The translations under genes were made by a program, and so were the position numbers. Positions 28,671-37,166 of a stretch of 64,000 nt of DNA are shown here, in pieces. The stretch lies in the NCBI RefSeq assembly GCF_026283945.1, contig NZ_JAPDPC010000004.1, positions 62,001 to 126,000 on the forward strand, read 5' to 3'. A model generated the notes under the pieces. That model saw only the letters and a program-made list of their open reading frames with translations, ran no database searches and was not told the origin of the DNA. How positions within the stretch are numbered: the first letter of the stretch is position 1; each line of letters starts with the position of its first letter. Origin of the DNA: Dyella humicola (GTDB lineage: Bacteria > Pseudomonadota > Gammaproteobacteria > Xanthomonadales > Rhodanobacteraceae).

Positions 28671-29378
28671 ATGACGCTGAAGAGGACGGCACGTATCGCC
28701 GGTCTATGGTATCTGGGCTTCACCCTGGGGCCGTTCTACCTACTCTATGTCCCGTCGCGGACGGTCGTGCGCAATGACGCTGCTACTACTGCGGCCCGTG
28801 TTCTCGGCCACGAGACACTGTTCCGCTGGGGCATGCTCGCCGAGACGCTGGGCGCGGTCATTTTCGTCGGACTGGGCTTGGCGCTCTATCGCCTTTTTGA
28901 AGGTGTGGACCGCCACCGCGCACGACAACTGGTTGCCCTGGTACTCGTGTCGTCTTCCCTCGGCCTGGTGACGGTGCTTTTCAATGCGGCCGCGCTCCTC
29001 GTTTTTCGCGGTGGTGATCCCTTCGCAGCCTTCGACGACCACACGCGCGCGACTATCGGGATGCTCCTGATCCGGATGCATGGGCAAGCGAATGGCATCA
29101 ACCAAATGTTCTGGGGATTGTGGCTGTTGCCTTTTGGATCGCTGGTCGTGAGCTCAGGCTTCTTGCCGCGTTGGCTCGGCTACTGGCTCCTGCTTGACGG
29201 TGTCGCCTGGGTGGCCTTGAGTGTGGCCTACTTCCTCGCTCCGGATTACCAGGACAATCTCTTCCTCTACCTCCAGCCGGTGTTCCTGGCCGAGCTCGCC
29301 GCCATGCTCTGGCTCCTGATCATCGGTGCGAGGGAAGGGCAGAGCCCTGCCGCAACTCAGGTAAGGGGGCCTGTATGA
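28671..29378 (+). CDS. DUF4386 membrane protein
   Basis: 235-residue inner-membrane protein with six predicted spans (LWYLGFTLGPFYLLYV, LAETLGAVIFVGLGLALYRLF, LVALVLVSSSLGLVTVLFNAAALLVF, FWGLWLLPFGSLVVSSGF, LGYWLLLDGVAWVALSVAYFLA, LYLQPVFLAELAAMLWLLII). The opening RTARIAGLWYL and the middle QANGINQMFWGLWLLP are typical of DUF4386. The function is unknown. GGAGG precedes the ATG at 28671. Its stop overlaps the start of the DUF1801 gene (ATGA), so the two are translationally coupled. Confidence 0.8.
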   Translation: MTLKRTARIAGLWYLGFTLGPFYLLYVPSRTVVRNDAATTAARVLGHETLFRWGMLAETLGAVIFVGLGLALYRLFEGVDRHRARQLVALVLVSSSLGLVTVLFNAAALLVFRGGDPFAAFDDHTRATIGMLLIRMHGQANGINQMFWGLWLLPFGSLVVSSGFLPRWLGYWLLLDGVAWVALSVAYFLAPDYQDNLFLYLQPVFLAELAAMLWLLIIGAREGQSPAATQVRGPV

Positions 29379-29803
29379 GCATTGATGAACAAATCAAAGC
29401 ATATTTCGCCGCTCTGCCTGGACCAAAGCGCAGCGATATGCAGGAGTTGCACCGCATTATTCTGAATGTCATGCCGAAGTGCAGACTGTGGTTCCTGGAT
29501 GGCAAGGACGAATCAGGTAAAACCGTTTCCAACCCAAACGTCGGGTATGGAACCCAGACGATTAAGTACGCCAACGGCAATACCAGGGAGTTCTACCAGA
29601 TCGGCATCAGCGCAAACACAACGGGAATTTCCGTCTACATTCTTGGCATCGAAGACAGGAAATACCTGGCGCAGGCGTATGGAAAGGACCTCGGTAAGGC
29701 AAAAATAACTGGGTATTGCATCAAGTTCAAAGCGCTCAGCGATGTAAGGATAGAGACGCTCAAAGCAGCCATACGATATGGCATTGATCAGACAGCCCAC
29801 TAG
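29375..29803 (+). CDS. DUF1801 family protein
   Basis: 142-residue soluble protein. The start (IDEQIKAYFAALPGPKRSDMQELHRIILNVMPKC) and the later YGKDLGKAKITGYCIKFKALSDVRIETLKAAI follow the DUF1801/YdhG pattern, a small alpha/beta fold of unknown role also found in some frataxin-like iron proteins. It is coupled by a four-base overlap to the DUF4386 gene. Base composition is less GC-rich than core genes nearby, in keeping with an accessory origin. Confidence 0.75.
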   Translation: MSIDEQIKAYFAALPGPKRSDMQELHRIILNVMPKCRLWFLDGKDESGKTVSNPNVGYGTQTIKYANGNTREFYQIGISANTTGISVYILGIEDRKYLAQAYGKDLGKAKITGYCIKFKALSDVRIETLKAAIRYGIDQTAH

Positions 29804-29836
29804 CTTGGCTGCCAGAAGAGTCACTGCACATCTGCG

Positions 29837-30015
29837 AAAAAGGTGCCAGGAAAAAGGTGCCAGGGCCAATTTCTGACGTTAGGCCGGATCTTGGAAAAAG
29901 GCGCTAGGGACAATTTCTGGCACTCGTGGCTAGCAGACAGCGCGGGACGTTTCGCTGGTGGGCGACCGGTCGGACGCCCACCAGCCCCTTCAAATGGTCC
30001 CTGACACCTTTTTTC
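29837..30015 (+). mobile_element. RAYT-type MITE, compound left ends
   Basis: Three left-end motifs follow each other: AAAAAGGTGCCAGG at 29837-29850, AAAAAGGTGCCAGGGCCAAT from 29851, and AAAAAGGCGCTAGGGACAAT from 29895. The right end at 29989-30015 is the inverted complement (AAATGGTCCCTGACACC then T-rich). An internal hairpin, GCTGGTGGGCG/CGCCCACCAGC at 29954-29985, resembles a REP palindrome. The innermost unit (29895-30015) is about 120 bp. It has no coding capacity and must have been mobilised in trans. Confidence 0.7.
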
Positions 30016-30077
30016 AGACACCACTTTTCCAAAGGCATCTAGGCAAGGCCGGTCTATTCAGGGTGATGATACTCAAG

Positions 30078-31859
30078 CTACTGCGCCGTACCGCATGCGC
30101 CACAGAAGCGATCACCTTCCTCTATTGGTGACTGGCAGTTGGAGCAGTTGATAGCTAGGGTCTGGGCCATTCTCGGCGAAATGGCAGCTGTGGCTGCTGC
30201 GCGGACCGTCTGCAGCATAGCCGGTGGCAACGCTCCACTTGGAACCGCCCCGCCTACTTGATTGAGTGCTCCGAGCATCGCGCCCTTCTGCAGGTCCCTC
30301 TGCGAGGTGGGCGCGACGACAATGCTTTGATCATTGGCGAACTGCGTGAGATGCGCCACCATTTGCTTGGCGAATCCTGGTGTGCCACGCAGGCCGGTGA
30401 TCTTGCGTGGCGTACCCTTGCCAAAAATCACGCTGTCCAGCTCGGCTGCCCAGACCCGCAGCGTCATCGTCTCGATGTTGATGATTTGCTTTTCCGTCCT
30501 CACTCGATCACTGAACGTATTGCCAAAGTCCATTCGAGCAGACTGATAGTTGCCTTGCATCTCTACCCAGATGACGCGTGACGTGAAGTCAAAGCGGCTC
30601 CAAAGGACATGGCCAGCACGCAGGCAATAGTGTCCGAGCGTGAGCATGGCAAGGCCGAGGGTGGCCAGGGAAAACAACCGGGGCTCAACCGCCGCTGGTT
30701 GAAGGCGCGCACCAAACGTGACAAGCCACGCGGTGGCCAGAACCAGCAACGACACGCCCGTCACATCAAGCCATGCGATCCAGCGAAACCGTGGCGAGGC
30801 GAAGGCTTCCAGGATGTCGAGGCGACGCTGGTCGCTCGCCGGCAGGGGCTGCGTCTCTTCGACCAGTTCAGCACTAAAGGTGCCAGTGCCGTCTCCGACC
30901 AGCGGCAGTACACGTGAGTAGCGACGATTGGGGATGCGCTCGACCCAGCTGTCTTGGAGCGTACGATCAAGCTCGTCCATAAGCTGTTTGGGATGGCAGT
31001 TGATCGAAAGACTCGTCTGCTCGCGCGCCATGTTGGTCGTCGGAGGGCCGCTCATCTGGTTCATGAGGGCGACGAAATACAGGGCGACGCTACCCAGCGA
31101 AGCGAGCAGGAGAAACAGGGTCTGACCCTCAAGTGAAAGCCAGCCGACATCTGGCAAGCCGTGCGAGAACAGTGGAAGCACGATTGGCCCGAAGATTGCC
31201 ACTATGATCAGCGTCATAAGGCCACGGATGCCTACGTCTGCGCGGGCACCCGCCCCGTCCTCGAGAGGCCGCAGCAAAAGAAATACGCTAAAGCCGAAAT
31301 AGAACATACCCATCCATGACGCCGCTTGGGAATCGGAGAATCCGATCCATGCGACGAGGAATGAGATGAGAGTTACCGTAATAGCGACACCCGTCTGAAA
31401 CTGGCGTTGAGCGATGCGCTGCACCGGGAGCGGTGCATAGATGAGCTCGGGTATCCACGCGTAAAGCAGCCCGTTCAGTGGACCCTTAGGTTCAGGGTAT
31501 TTAAGGGCGTTCTGGCGCAGCGTCTCCTTCAGCTCGTCTGCCAGCGGACTGGTCCCGGTTGCATCGGCCGCGATTTCCGCCGCGAGTCCCACAGGCTGAC
31601 TTCGACCAAAGAAAAAGCGCAACTGCACGAGCAGCCTTTGTCCCTGGCGTAGTCCGGATAGCAGAAGCCCCAATCCGAGAATCAAGGGCAACGCGCTCTG
31701 CACACCATGACCACCGGCCATATTTCCGCGGCTCAGCAACAGCAGGACGAGGCTGCCAAGAATTAGCGAGGCGGTCGCGGCCAGTAGGAACCAGTTCTCG
31801 ACGTAGAACGGATTGGGAAAGTCCATCCGCTTACTTTCACCGCTGTATTCATAGGACAT
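30078..31859 (-). CDS. Multi-pass membrane protein with C-terminal zinc ribbon
   Basis: 593-residue membrane protein of unknown function. Spans are visible near residues 23-43, 55-73, 155-177, 180-198, 208-230, 240-265, 360-382 and 395-415; the stretches between them (about 75-150 and 265-355) are hydrophilic. The last 24 residues form a zinc ribbon with Cys572, Cys575, Cys586 and Cys589 (CSNC...CGAC). AAGGAAGGA precedes the ATG. It diverges from three plus-strand genes, two of which also encode double-CxxC ribbons, suggesting one functional unit. I do not recognise the remainder. Confidence 0.75.
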   Translation of the reverse strand: MSYEYSGESKRMDFPNPFYVENWFLLAATASLILGSLVLLLLSRGNMAGGHGVQSALPLILGLGLLLSGLRQGQRLLVQLRFFFGRSQPVGLAAEIAADATGTSPLADELKETLRQNALKYPEPKGPLNGLLYAWIPELIYAPLPVQRIAQRQFQTGVAITVTLISFLVAWIGFSDSQAASWMGMFYFGFSVFLLLRPLEDGAGARADVGIRGLMTLIIVAIFGPIVLPLFSHGLPDVGWLSLEGQTLFLLLASLGSVALYFVALMNQMSGPPTTNMAREQTSLSINCHPKQLMDELDRTLQDSWVERIPNRRYSRVLPLVGDGTGTFSAELVEETQPLPASDQRRLDILEAFASPRFRWIAWLDVTGVSLLVLATAWLVTFGARLQPAAVEPRLFSLATLGLAMLTLGHYCLRAGHVLWSRFDFTSRVIWVEMQGNYQSARMDFGNTFSDRVRTEKQIINIETMTLRVWAAELDSVIFGKGTPRKITGLRGTPGFAKQMVAHLTQFANDQSIVVAPTSQRDLQKGAMLGALNQVGGAVPSGALPPAMLQTVRAAATAAISPRMAQTLAINCSNCQSPIEEGDRFCGACGTAQ

Positions 31860-32255
31860 CGTGAATCCTTCCTTGAGCTAATGACTGGGTCATCGTGAGT
31901 GACGAGCGTGCGATCTCGCGCCGGTGCTGCGGTGGCGCTAGTGAATCAACTGACAGTTTTTCCCGCATAGGATTACCAACGCCTCACGCTGGTGCAATGG
32001 CTAGTTGCGAGCAAGGAGGCCGCGGAGGCGGATGTAGGGGAGCGAGCGCGGGGCCGGCCATCGGCGCCGAAAGGGCCGCCTGCGCGACTCAAATTCTGGT
32101 GCCCTTTATTTTTTCGTTCCCTGGCCGATACCGTCGTCATCGACGGCTCGAGATCGGTCATCGATATGTCGCCGAGCGCGGTATGGGGTGGTACAGGGTT
32201 CGCAAGTTTAGCCAGGCCGTTCATTTTCCGAACCAGAATAAGGGGAGATTCAACC
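31860..32255. promoter_or_regulatory. Divergent promoter region of the zinc-ribbon cassette
   Basis: About 400 bases between the divergent membrane-protein gene and the double-ribbon gene, expected to contain both promoters. I see no ORF with a ribosome-binding site and no strong operator-like palindrome. Confidence 0.4.
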
Positions 32256-33389
32256 ATGACGTGTCCCATGTGCGGGCCAAGCCATGCTGCAGGAAGCAAG
32301 TTCTGTCGCGGTTGCGGTACGCCGGTCGACAAGCCGATGACCGAAAGCGACGCTGTGACGTGTACTCACTGCAACCACGAGAACGCGGCCGGTAAACGCT
32401 TTTGCAAAGCCTGCGGCACACCCATGGGTGCAGTGGCGGCCGCCACTCCATCCGCTGCGAAAGATCAGTCGCCAGCGGAAACGGCAGCTGCCTTGTCCCA
32501 GCCCACACACACGATATCGACCCCGCTCGGCGGGACTGAAGCAGCAACGCCAGAGGGTGTGCCACCGAGCGGGGTGGGTGCACCCTCGCGGCTTGGATCC
32601 GTCGCTCGTGCCGACCGACCCGCTGAGTCGGCTCGCCCCAACGAAACGAAGGCACCGACAGCCCCGGTTGCCGGCAAGGGACGCGTGATTGCCTTCGCTG
32701 TAGGCACCATCGCCATCGTGGGGATGGTAGGCACGCTCGTTGCCTACAAACTCCTGCGCCACGACGATGCAGCGGCGGTCGCGTCAACCACGACGATGGA
32801 AGCCTCAGCGGCAGCGGTTGTGCCCGAGTCAGCCAGATCCGCACCCAGCACACCGAAGTCGAATGATTTGGCATCGATCGCGGCAACGCCTGCTTCTGCA
32901 AATTCAACTCCCGCGGCCGTGACGACCCAGGCCATGCCTCAGCCAGGGTCATCAATGGTTGTGTTGGCACAACCCACGCTTCTACCGCGCGACGAGTCGG
33001 TGCAGGCCGTGACGTCCGCGCCCGGCGCAGCCCCACAGCAGACCACGGTGGAGGTCGAGCAGCCCAGACCAGACTCGGTGGCGAACCAGCGCGCCGCTCC
33101 GCTCCCAGTTCGCGCTGCGAACGATCAGCAGACGCCTGCGCCGACGCCTCGAAAGGACGAGCGGTCGCACGTGCCTGCGGATGCACTCGCGGCATCGCAG
33201 GTGCAGGACATCGCTCTCAATTTGGTGCGCAAGGGCGAGATCGCGTTTTTCCGCCAGGACTATTCGACTGCGATCGCCAACGCCAAGGCGGCGCTTGAGG
33301 TGAAGCCTGGACTGGCAAGAGCACAGAATTTGCTGGATGAAGCCCAGCGAGCCCAGCAGCAAGCCATGAACAGCATTTCCATCCAATGA
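32256..33389 (+). CDS. Double zinc-ribbon membrane protein with C-terminal helical-repeat domain
   Basis: 377-residue protein of unknown function. Two consecutive zinc ribbons open it: Cys3, Cys6, Cys17, Cys20 and Cys36, Cys39, Cys50, Cys53. A Pro/Ala/Ser/Thr-rich linker leads to one membrane span (VIAFAVGTIAIVGMVGTLVAY, about residues 147-168), then a long low-complexity linker, and finally a TPR-like helical pair (ALNLVRKGEIAFFRQDYSTAIANAKAALEV). The ribbons would be cytoplasmic and the TPR part periplasmic. AAGGGGAG precedes the ATG at 32256. First gene of a three-gene run with the lipoprotein and the second ribbon membrane protein. Confidence 0.75.
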   Translation: MTCPMCGPSHAAGSKFCRGCGTPVDKPMTESDAVTCTHCNHENAAGKRFCKACGTPMGAVAAATPSAAKDQSPAETAAALSQPTHTISTPLGGTEAATPEGVPPSGVGAPSRLGSVARADRPAESARPNETKAPTAPVAGKGRVIAFAVGTIAIVGMVGTLVAYKLLRHDDAAAVASTTTMEASAAAVVPESARSAPSTPKSNDLASIAATPASANSTPAAVTTQAMPQPGSSMVVLAQPTLLPRDESVQAVTSAPGAAPQQTTVEVEQPRPDSVANQRAAPLPVRAANDQQTPAPTPRKDERSHVPADALAASQVQDIALNLVRKGEIAFFRQDYSTAIANAKAALEVKPGLARAQNLLDEAQRAQQQAMNSISIQ

Positions 33390-33403
33390 AAGGGAGTTTT
33401 TTG

Positions 33404-34108
33404 ATGAGTACGAGTAGTTGCAGCTTTAAGACCGTCAGCCTGCTTGTCTGCAGCGTGACGTTGGCCTTGGTCTCCGGTTGTGCGCAGATGCCGGCCCAGA
33501 ACACAACAGCGGGCAGTAATAGCACGAGCTACGGCAGCGTTGCTCCGGTCCAGCAAACATCATCGCCTTGCAACGCGGGTGCAGCCGTGGCGATCGGTGC
33601 CTTGGCCGGCGCCCTACTCGGCAAGGGTAAAGGGCATATCGTGGGCGCGGTGGTCGGCGCGGGAGTGGGCGCACTGGCATGCACGGCGTACAACTACCAC
33701 AGCAAGAAGGTGCGGGACGCGCAGGCTGTCGAGGCCGAATACATCCAGCAGCGCGGTGCATTGCCGGCGAGTAACACTGTCACCTCGTATAAGAGTTCGC
33801 TAGATCCGGGTGGCACCGTGCAGGCCGGCAGCCCTGTAGAGCTGACCTCGAACATTGTCGTCGTCAATGGTACCCACGACACGCAGCCTCAACTTGCCGA
33901 GACTCTCACGCTGCTGACTCCCGACGGCAAGCAGGCATTCACCGTCACCAAACCGGCGATGGAGAATCAGACTGGCGAGTACCAGACCAACTTCACGCTC
34001 AATCTGCCGAAGGGCATTCAGAACGGGAAGTACATCGTCCGGTCGTCGTTGACGATGAATAACCATCCGGTGGAAACAAACGACATGCCGATCCTGATCG
34101 TCAGCTAA
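33404..34108 (+). CDS. Lipoprotein with glycine-zipper segment
   Basis: 234-residue predicted lipoprotein. The signal region ends in LVSGC (Cys26), and a glycine-zipper hairpin follows at about residues 62-98 (AIGALAGALLGKGKG, AVVGAGVGALA), a motif that inserts in or packs against membranes. The C-terminal half is beta-rich (PVELTSNIVVVNGT, YIVRSSLTMNN) and may be an immunoglobulin-like domain. AAGGGAG precedes the ATG at 33404; an ATG at 33386 that overlaps the previous stop is less likely, because it would lengthen the n-region and has no ribosome-binding site. Part of the zinc-ribbon cassette. Confidence 0.75.
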   Translation: MSTSSCSFKTVSLLVCSVTLALVSGCAQMPAQNTTAGSNSTSYGSVAPVQQTSSPCNAGAAVAIGALAGALLGKGKGHIVGAVVGAGVGALACTAYNYHSKKVRDAQAVEAEYIQQRGALPASNTVTSYKSSLDPGGTVQAGSPVELTSNIVVVNGTHDTQPQLAETLTLLTPDGKQAFTVTKPAMENQTGEYQTNFTLNLPKGIQNGKYIVRSSLTMNNHPVETNDMPILIVS

Positions 34109-34195
34109 GGCGATGCCCATGCGCGCGCCCATCGTCCGCTGGCCTATGAGCGCGCGATTTTTATGGATGAATGCTTCGGAAGAAGGGATAGATTG

Positions 34196-35251
34196 ATGAC
34201 AGAAAAGACTGTGAACAATATTGGCCTGCTCGTACGCAGTTTCGAAGGCTTGAGAAACGGGCGTGCGTTTCTCTTGCTAAGCTGCGGCGTCGTTGCCGGC
34301 GGTACGCTGATCGCGGCGGCTGGTAATGCAGCGCAAACAGTTGGCTGGCTGGGTGGGCTGTTGGTGGCGGTTATCGCCCTAGTGGTCTATCTGGCGGGCA
34401 TCAATGGTGCGGGCTTGCTGTTGGTAGATCAAGCAGATAATCGTCCGGGCCGGGGCGTGGGCGCTGCCTTCATGGGTGGGTTGCACGCCACCGTGACCGT
34501 GTTCCTTGCACTTACACTGCTGACCCTGGGCGTGGTCGTGATCGAAGTCGCGCTGTATCTGCTGTCGTTGCTTGCACACGTACCGGGCATCGGTCCCGTG
34601 TTCGCTTTCCTGTTTGCTGGACCGAGTGCTGTCGTGCTCGCCTTCTGTTACGGCCTTTTGGTCATCGGAGTGCCGCTGCTCTTGGTGGCTGTTTGGCGTG
34701 GGGAGAGTGCGTTGGGAGCTCTCGGCCGCGCTATAGATATAGTCCTGAAGCGTCCGCTTGAGGCACTGCTCAATTTCCTCTTGCTGGGTCTAATCGTGGC
34801 ACCCGTGGCGGTCTTCGTGATAGGCCTGTTCACGTTCACGTCGACGACTACCGTTGCGATATACGCGGGCCGGGGCTCAATGTTTGGGGGCGGCAATCCG
34901 TATAGCGCCTTTGATGGCTTCGGTGGCGGTCTAATGGCCACGGCGATGGACAGCCTGCAGCGCGCGGGTGCGGCTACCGCGTCGGTTGGATTTGTCATGC
35001 TTATCTTGATCGCGCTCTTTGTATTGGTCGGTATGTTCGGCTATGTAATGGTCTATGACTCGCTTGGCGCAGGCATCGATTCGCGTGCCGAAGGGCGTCT
35101 GCGTGGCGGCGTATCGCAGCTCAAGAAAAAGATGGAACAGCATCGACCACAGGCAACGCCTGCTCCAGTACCGGCGGAGAATTGCATGCGCTGCGGAACG
35201 AGGCGAGCGCCGGACGACCAGTTCTGCGGCGAGTGCGGTCAGCCAGCTTGA
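34196..35251 (+). CDS. Multi-pass membrane protein with C-terminal zinc ribbon (second)
   Basis: 351-residue membrane protein with about seven hydrophobic segments (residues roughly 24-45, 50-72, 98-125, 134-172, 194-220, 265-295) and a Gly-rich loop near 235-255. After a Lys-rich cytoplasmic helix (LRGGVSQLKKKMEQH) it ends in a zinc ribbon with Cys330, Cys333, Cys344 and Cys347 (CMRC...CGEC), the same placement as in the 593-residue protein. AAGGGA lies upstream of the ATG at 34196. No family is recognised; the shared tail suggests that the two membrane proteins meet a common partner. Confidence 0.75.
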   Translation: MTEKTVNNIGLLVRSFEGLRNGRAFLLLSCGVVAGGTLIAAAGNAAQTVGWLGGLLVAVIALVVYLAGINGAGLLLVDQADNRPGRGVGAAFMGGLHATVTVFLALTLLTLGVVVIEVALYLLSLLAHVPGIGPVFAFLFAGPSAVVLAFCYGLLVIGVPLLLVAVWRGESALGALGRAIDIVLKRPLEALLNFLLLGLIVAPVAVFVIGLFTFTSTTTVAIYAGRGSMFGGGNPYSAFDGFGGGLMATAMDSLQRAGAATASVGFVMLILIALFVLVGMFGYVMVYDSLGAGIDSRAEGRLRGGVSQLKKKMEQHRPQATPAPVPAENCMRCGTRRAPDDQFCGECGQPA

Positions 35252-35291
35252 CCTGAAATCTCTCGAGCGCAACAAGTGTTTGTGATCGATT

Positions 35292-35321
35292 GGAGTGGCG
35301 AGCGATCGCCACTCCTATTTT
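35292..35321 (+). terminator. Terminator after the zinc-ribbon cassette
   Basis: Nine-base arms GGAGTGGCG and CGCCACTCC around a six-base loop, followed by TATTTTG, 40 bases past the last cassette gene. Confidence 0.8.
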
Positions 35322-35487
35322 GTGGTTGTTATGAACTAGTGCCTGGCGACCTTCAAGACCGATCCCAAGTGCATTTTGGTCGGACCTTGTGCTTTGCAGC
35401 CGGTACGGCTCAGAGGCGACGAAGGCCATGTGCCGATCTTGCTGGCGAGCGGATGTTGGGACGCAGATCGATGCCGGTTCGGATGTG

Positions 35488-35701
35488 AAAAAGAAGGTGC
35501 CAGGGATAATTTCTGGTTCCAGTTTGATGAGGCGTTGCCCAACGATCCTATCGACGAGACCGGCAGCTACCTACAACAGCAGAAGGTGCTTGGAACAGGG
35601 AGATTCCGGTCGTGGGTAGAAAACAGGACGGGCCGTTTCGATCTGGTGCGACCGGTCGGACGCCCACCAGGCCCTTCAAATGGTCCCTGACACCATTTTT
35701 C
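35488..35701 (+). mobile_element. RAYT-type MITE with transposase 3' remnant
   Basis: The left end (AAGGTGCCAGGGATAATTTC within 35488-35516) and the right end (CTTCAAATGGTCCCTGACAC, 35674-35693, then CATTTTTC) are inverted relative to each other. Between them is a decayed RAYT tail reading EALPNDPIDETGSYLQQQ, then VLGTGRFRSWVENRTGRF, then VRPVGRPPG. A small hairpin (CTGGTG/CACCAG, 35643-35670) corresponds to the REP palindrome. It is in the same orientation as the copies at 26985 and 29837. Confidence 0.72.
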
Positions 35702-35873
35702 GAGCGGCTGGCCGCTCATCTTCAATTGCGGCCACTGGATGACGACTGGCTCGTTCATGCCGGCGAAGGTACGCCGGCGCGGTCTTAGACATTAAGAACG
35801 TCACATTGGGCATTTGCCAGGCCGCGGCTATGATAGGCCTCTCGCGCAAATAGACTTGCTTAAGGGTGCAAAG

Positions 35874-36704
35874 ATGCAGGGCATGGATCCAGCTCAGATC
35901 GTGGCTTTCACCTGCAACATTTGCGGATCGCCCAACCAGTGCGCCATCGCTGACCTCGGTCGAGAAATGCCGAGTTGTTCGCAATGTGGATCTACAGTTC
36001 GCATGCGATCGATTGCACACATCCTCACGACGGAGCTTTTCGGCGAAAGCATCGCCCTGCCTGACCTTCCGATGCGAAAGGATCTGAGTGGCGTCGGCAT
36101 GAGCTGCTGGGAAGGCTACGCCACCCCTCTGGCTGAACGCCTCAACTTCACCAATACGTTCTACCACCAGGAGCCGAGGCTCGACATCACAGACATCTCT
36201 GACGCGAATGTCGGCCAGTACGACTTCATCACATCGACAGATGTGTTCGAACATGTGGCCCCGCCGGTGAGACGGGCATTCGTAAATGCTCGCCGCCTGT
36301 TAAAGGTTGGTGGCGTTTTCGTGTTCTCCGTGCCCTACGATCGCCCTGGAAAATGGTGGGCGCAAACGATCGAACGTTTCCCAGACCTTCATGAATATGA
36401 GGTCGTCCATAGTGACGGCCATTCCTATCTGAAGAACACAACGAGACGTGGAAAGGTTCAGGTATTCAACGAACTTGTCTTTCACGGCGGCGAGGGCGCT
36501 ACCCTGGAGATGAGGTTGTTTTCTGAGCGGTCCCTGCTACGAGAATTCTTGAAGGCGGGCTTCAATCGAATCTTTATCTATCGCCAACCGTATCTCCCTT
36601 ACGGCTTGTACTGGAAGAACGACAAATCAATCTCCATGGCGGCGCGTGTCGTGCTCGATTCGAATACGAGAAAGCCCCTACGCCCAGCTATCACTTTCAT
36701 CTAG
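35874..36704 (+). CDS. Zinc-ribbon plus SAM-dependent methyltransferase-like protein
   Basis: 276-residue cytoplasmic protein. An N-terminal zinc-binding knot uses Cys14, Cys17, Cys35 and Cys38 (CNIC...CSQC). It is followed by a methyltransferase-like region in which the recognisable part is YDFITSTDVFEHVAPP and ARRLLKVGGVFVFSVPYD, the motif II/III area of type-11 methyltransferases. The usual glycine-rich motif I is replaced by GMSCWEGYATPLAERLNFTNTFYHQEP. Related proteins sit in polysaccharide or glycosyltransferase loci, so a sugar or cell-surface substrate is possible. AAGGGTG precedes the ATG at 35874. It converges with the next gene and the stop codons overlap on CTAG. Confidence 0.7.
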   Translation: MQGMDPAQIVAFTCNICGSPNQCAIADLGREMPSCSQCGSTVRMRSIAHILTTELFGESIALPDLPMRKDLSGVGMSCWEGYATPLAERLNFTNTFYHQEPRLDITDISDANVGQYDFITSTDVFEHVAPPVRRAFVNARRLLKVGGVFVFSVPYDRPGKWWAQTIERFPDLHEYEVVHSDGHSYLKNTTRRGKVQVFNELVFHGGEGATLEMRLFSERSLLREFLKAGFNRIFIYRQPYLPYGLYWKNDKSISMAARVVLDSNTRKPLRPAITFI

Positions 36705-37042
36705 TCGACCTCATTCGAGGGCAACGAGATATGAGCTCCCCAATACTTTTTACGGAATGCTTGGCGGCGGATGTCTGGAAGCCCATCGTAATGCGCCCGC
36801 AGAAGACTGCGCGATTGCTCCACCAGCGACATGCCTTTTCGGCAGGCATGGCTGTTCAAGTCGCCAAACTCGAACGCCATCACGCCGACACCATCCACAT
36901 GCACCTCTATGTCCGGCGCGCGCGGGGATGGTTGCTTGATTGATGCATCGTCGATCTTCAGCTCCGCTGCATCAACGAAGCGTAAGAAGTCGTGCCATTC
37001 CTCGGCTTTCTGTTGGGCTTCGATGATGCTGCCTACGGCCAT
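36701..37042 (-). CDS. Hypothetical protein
   Basis: 113-residue soluble protein of no recognised family. It begins with a helix rich in Glu/Ala (SIIEAQQKAEEWHDFLRFVDAA), continues with a beta-like stretch (DIEVHVDGVGVMAFEFGD) and ends with another helix (SLVEQSRSLLRAHYDGLPDIRRQAF). The composition is protein-like. The ribosome-binding site is weak. It overlaps the stop of the convergent methyltransferase by four bases. Confidence 0.55.
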   Translation of the reverse strand: MAVGSIIEAQQKAEEWHDFLRFVDAAELKIDDASIKQPSPRAPDIEVHVDGVGVMAFEFGDLNSHACRKGMSLVEQSRSLLRAHYDGLPDIRRQAFRKKYWGAHISLPSNEVD

Positions 37043-37166
37043 TTTCGTGATTCAATGTTTGTCGTGTGTTTACGGTCGCACTAGACCAATCCCAAATCCG
37101 TTGAATCTATGTTGAGCGGAGACAGTTGCGGCGCCCGCCCGCGGAGGGCCGCCTGTTCAATCGTTG

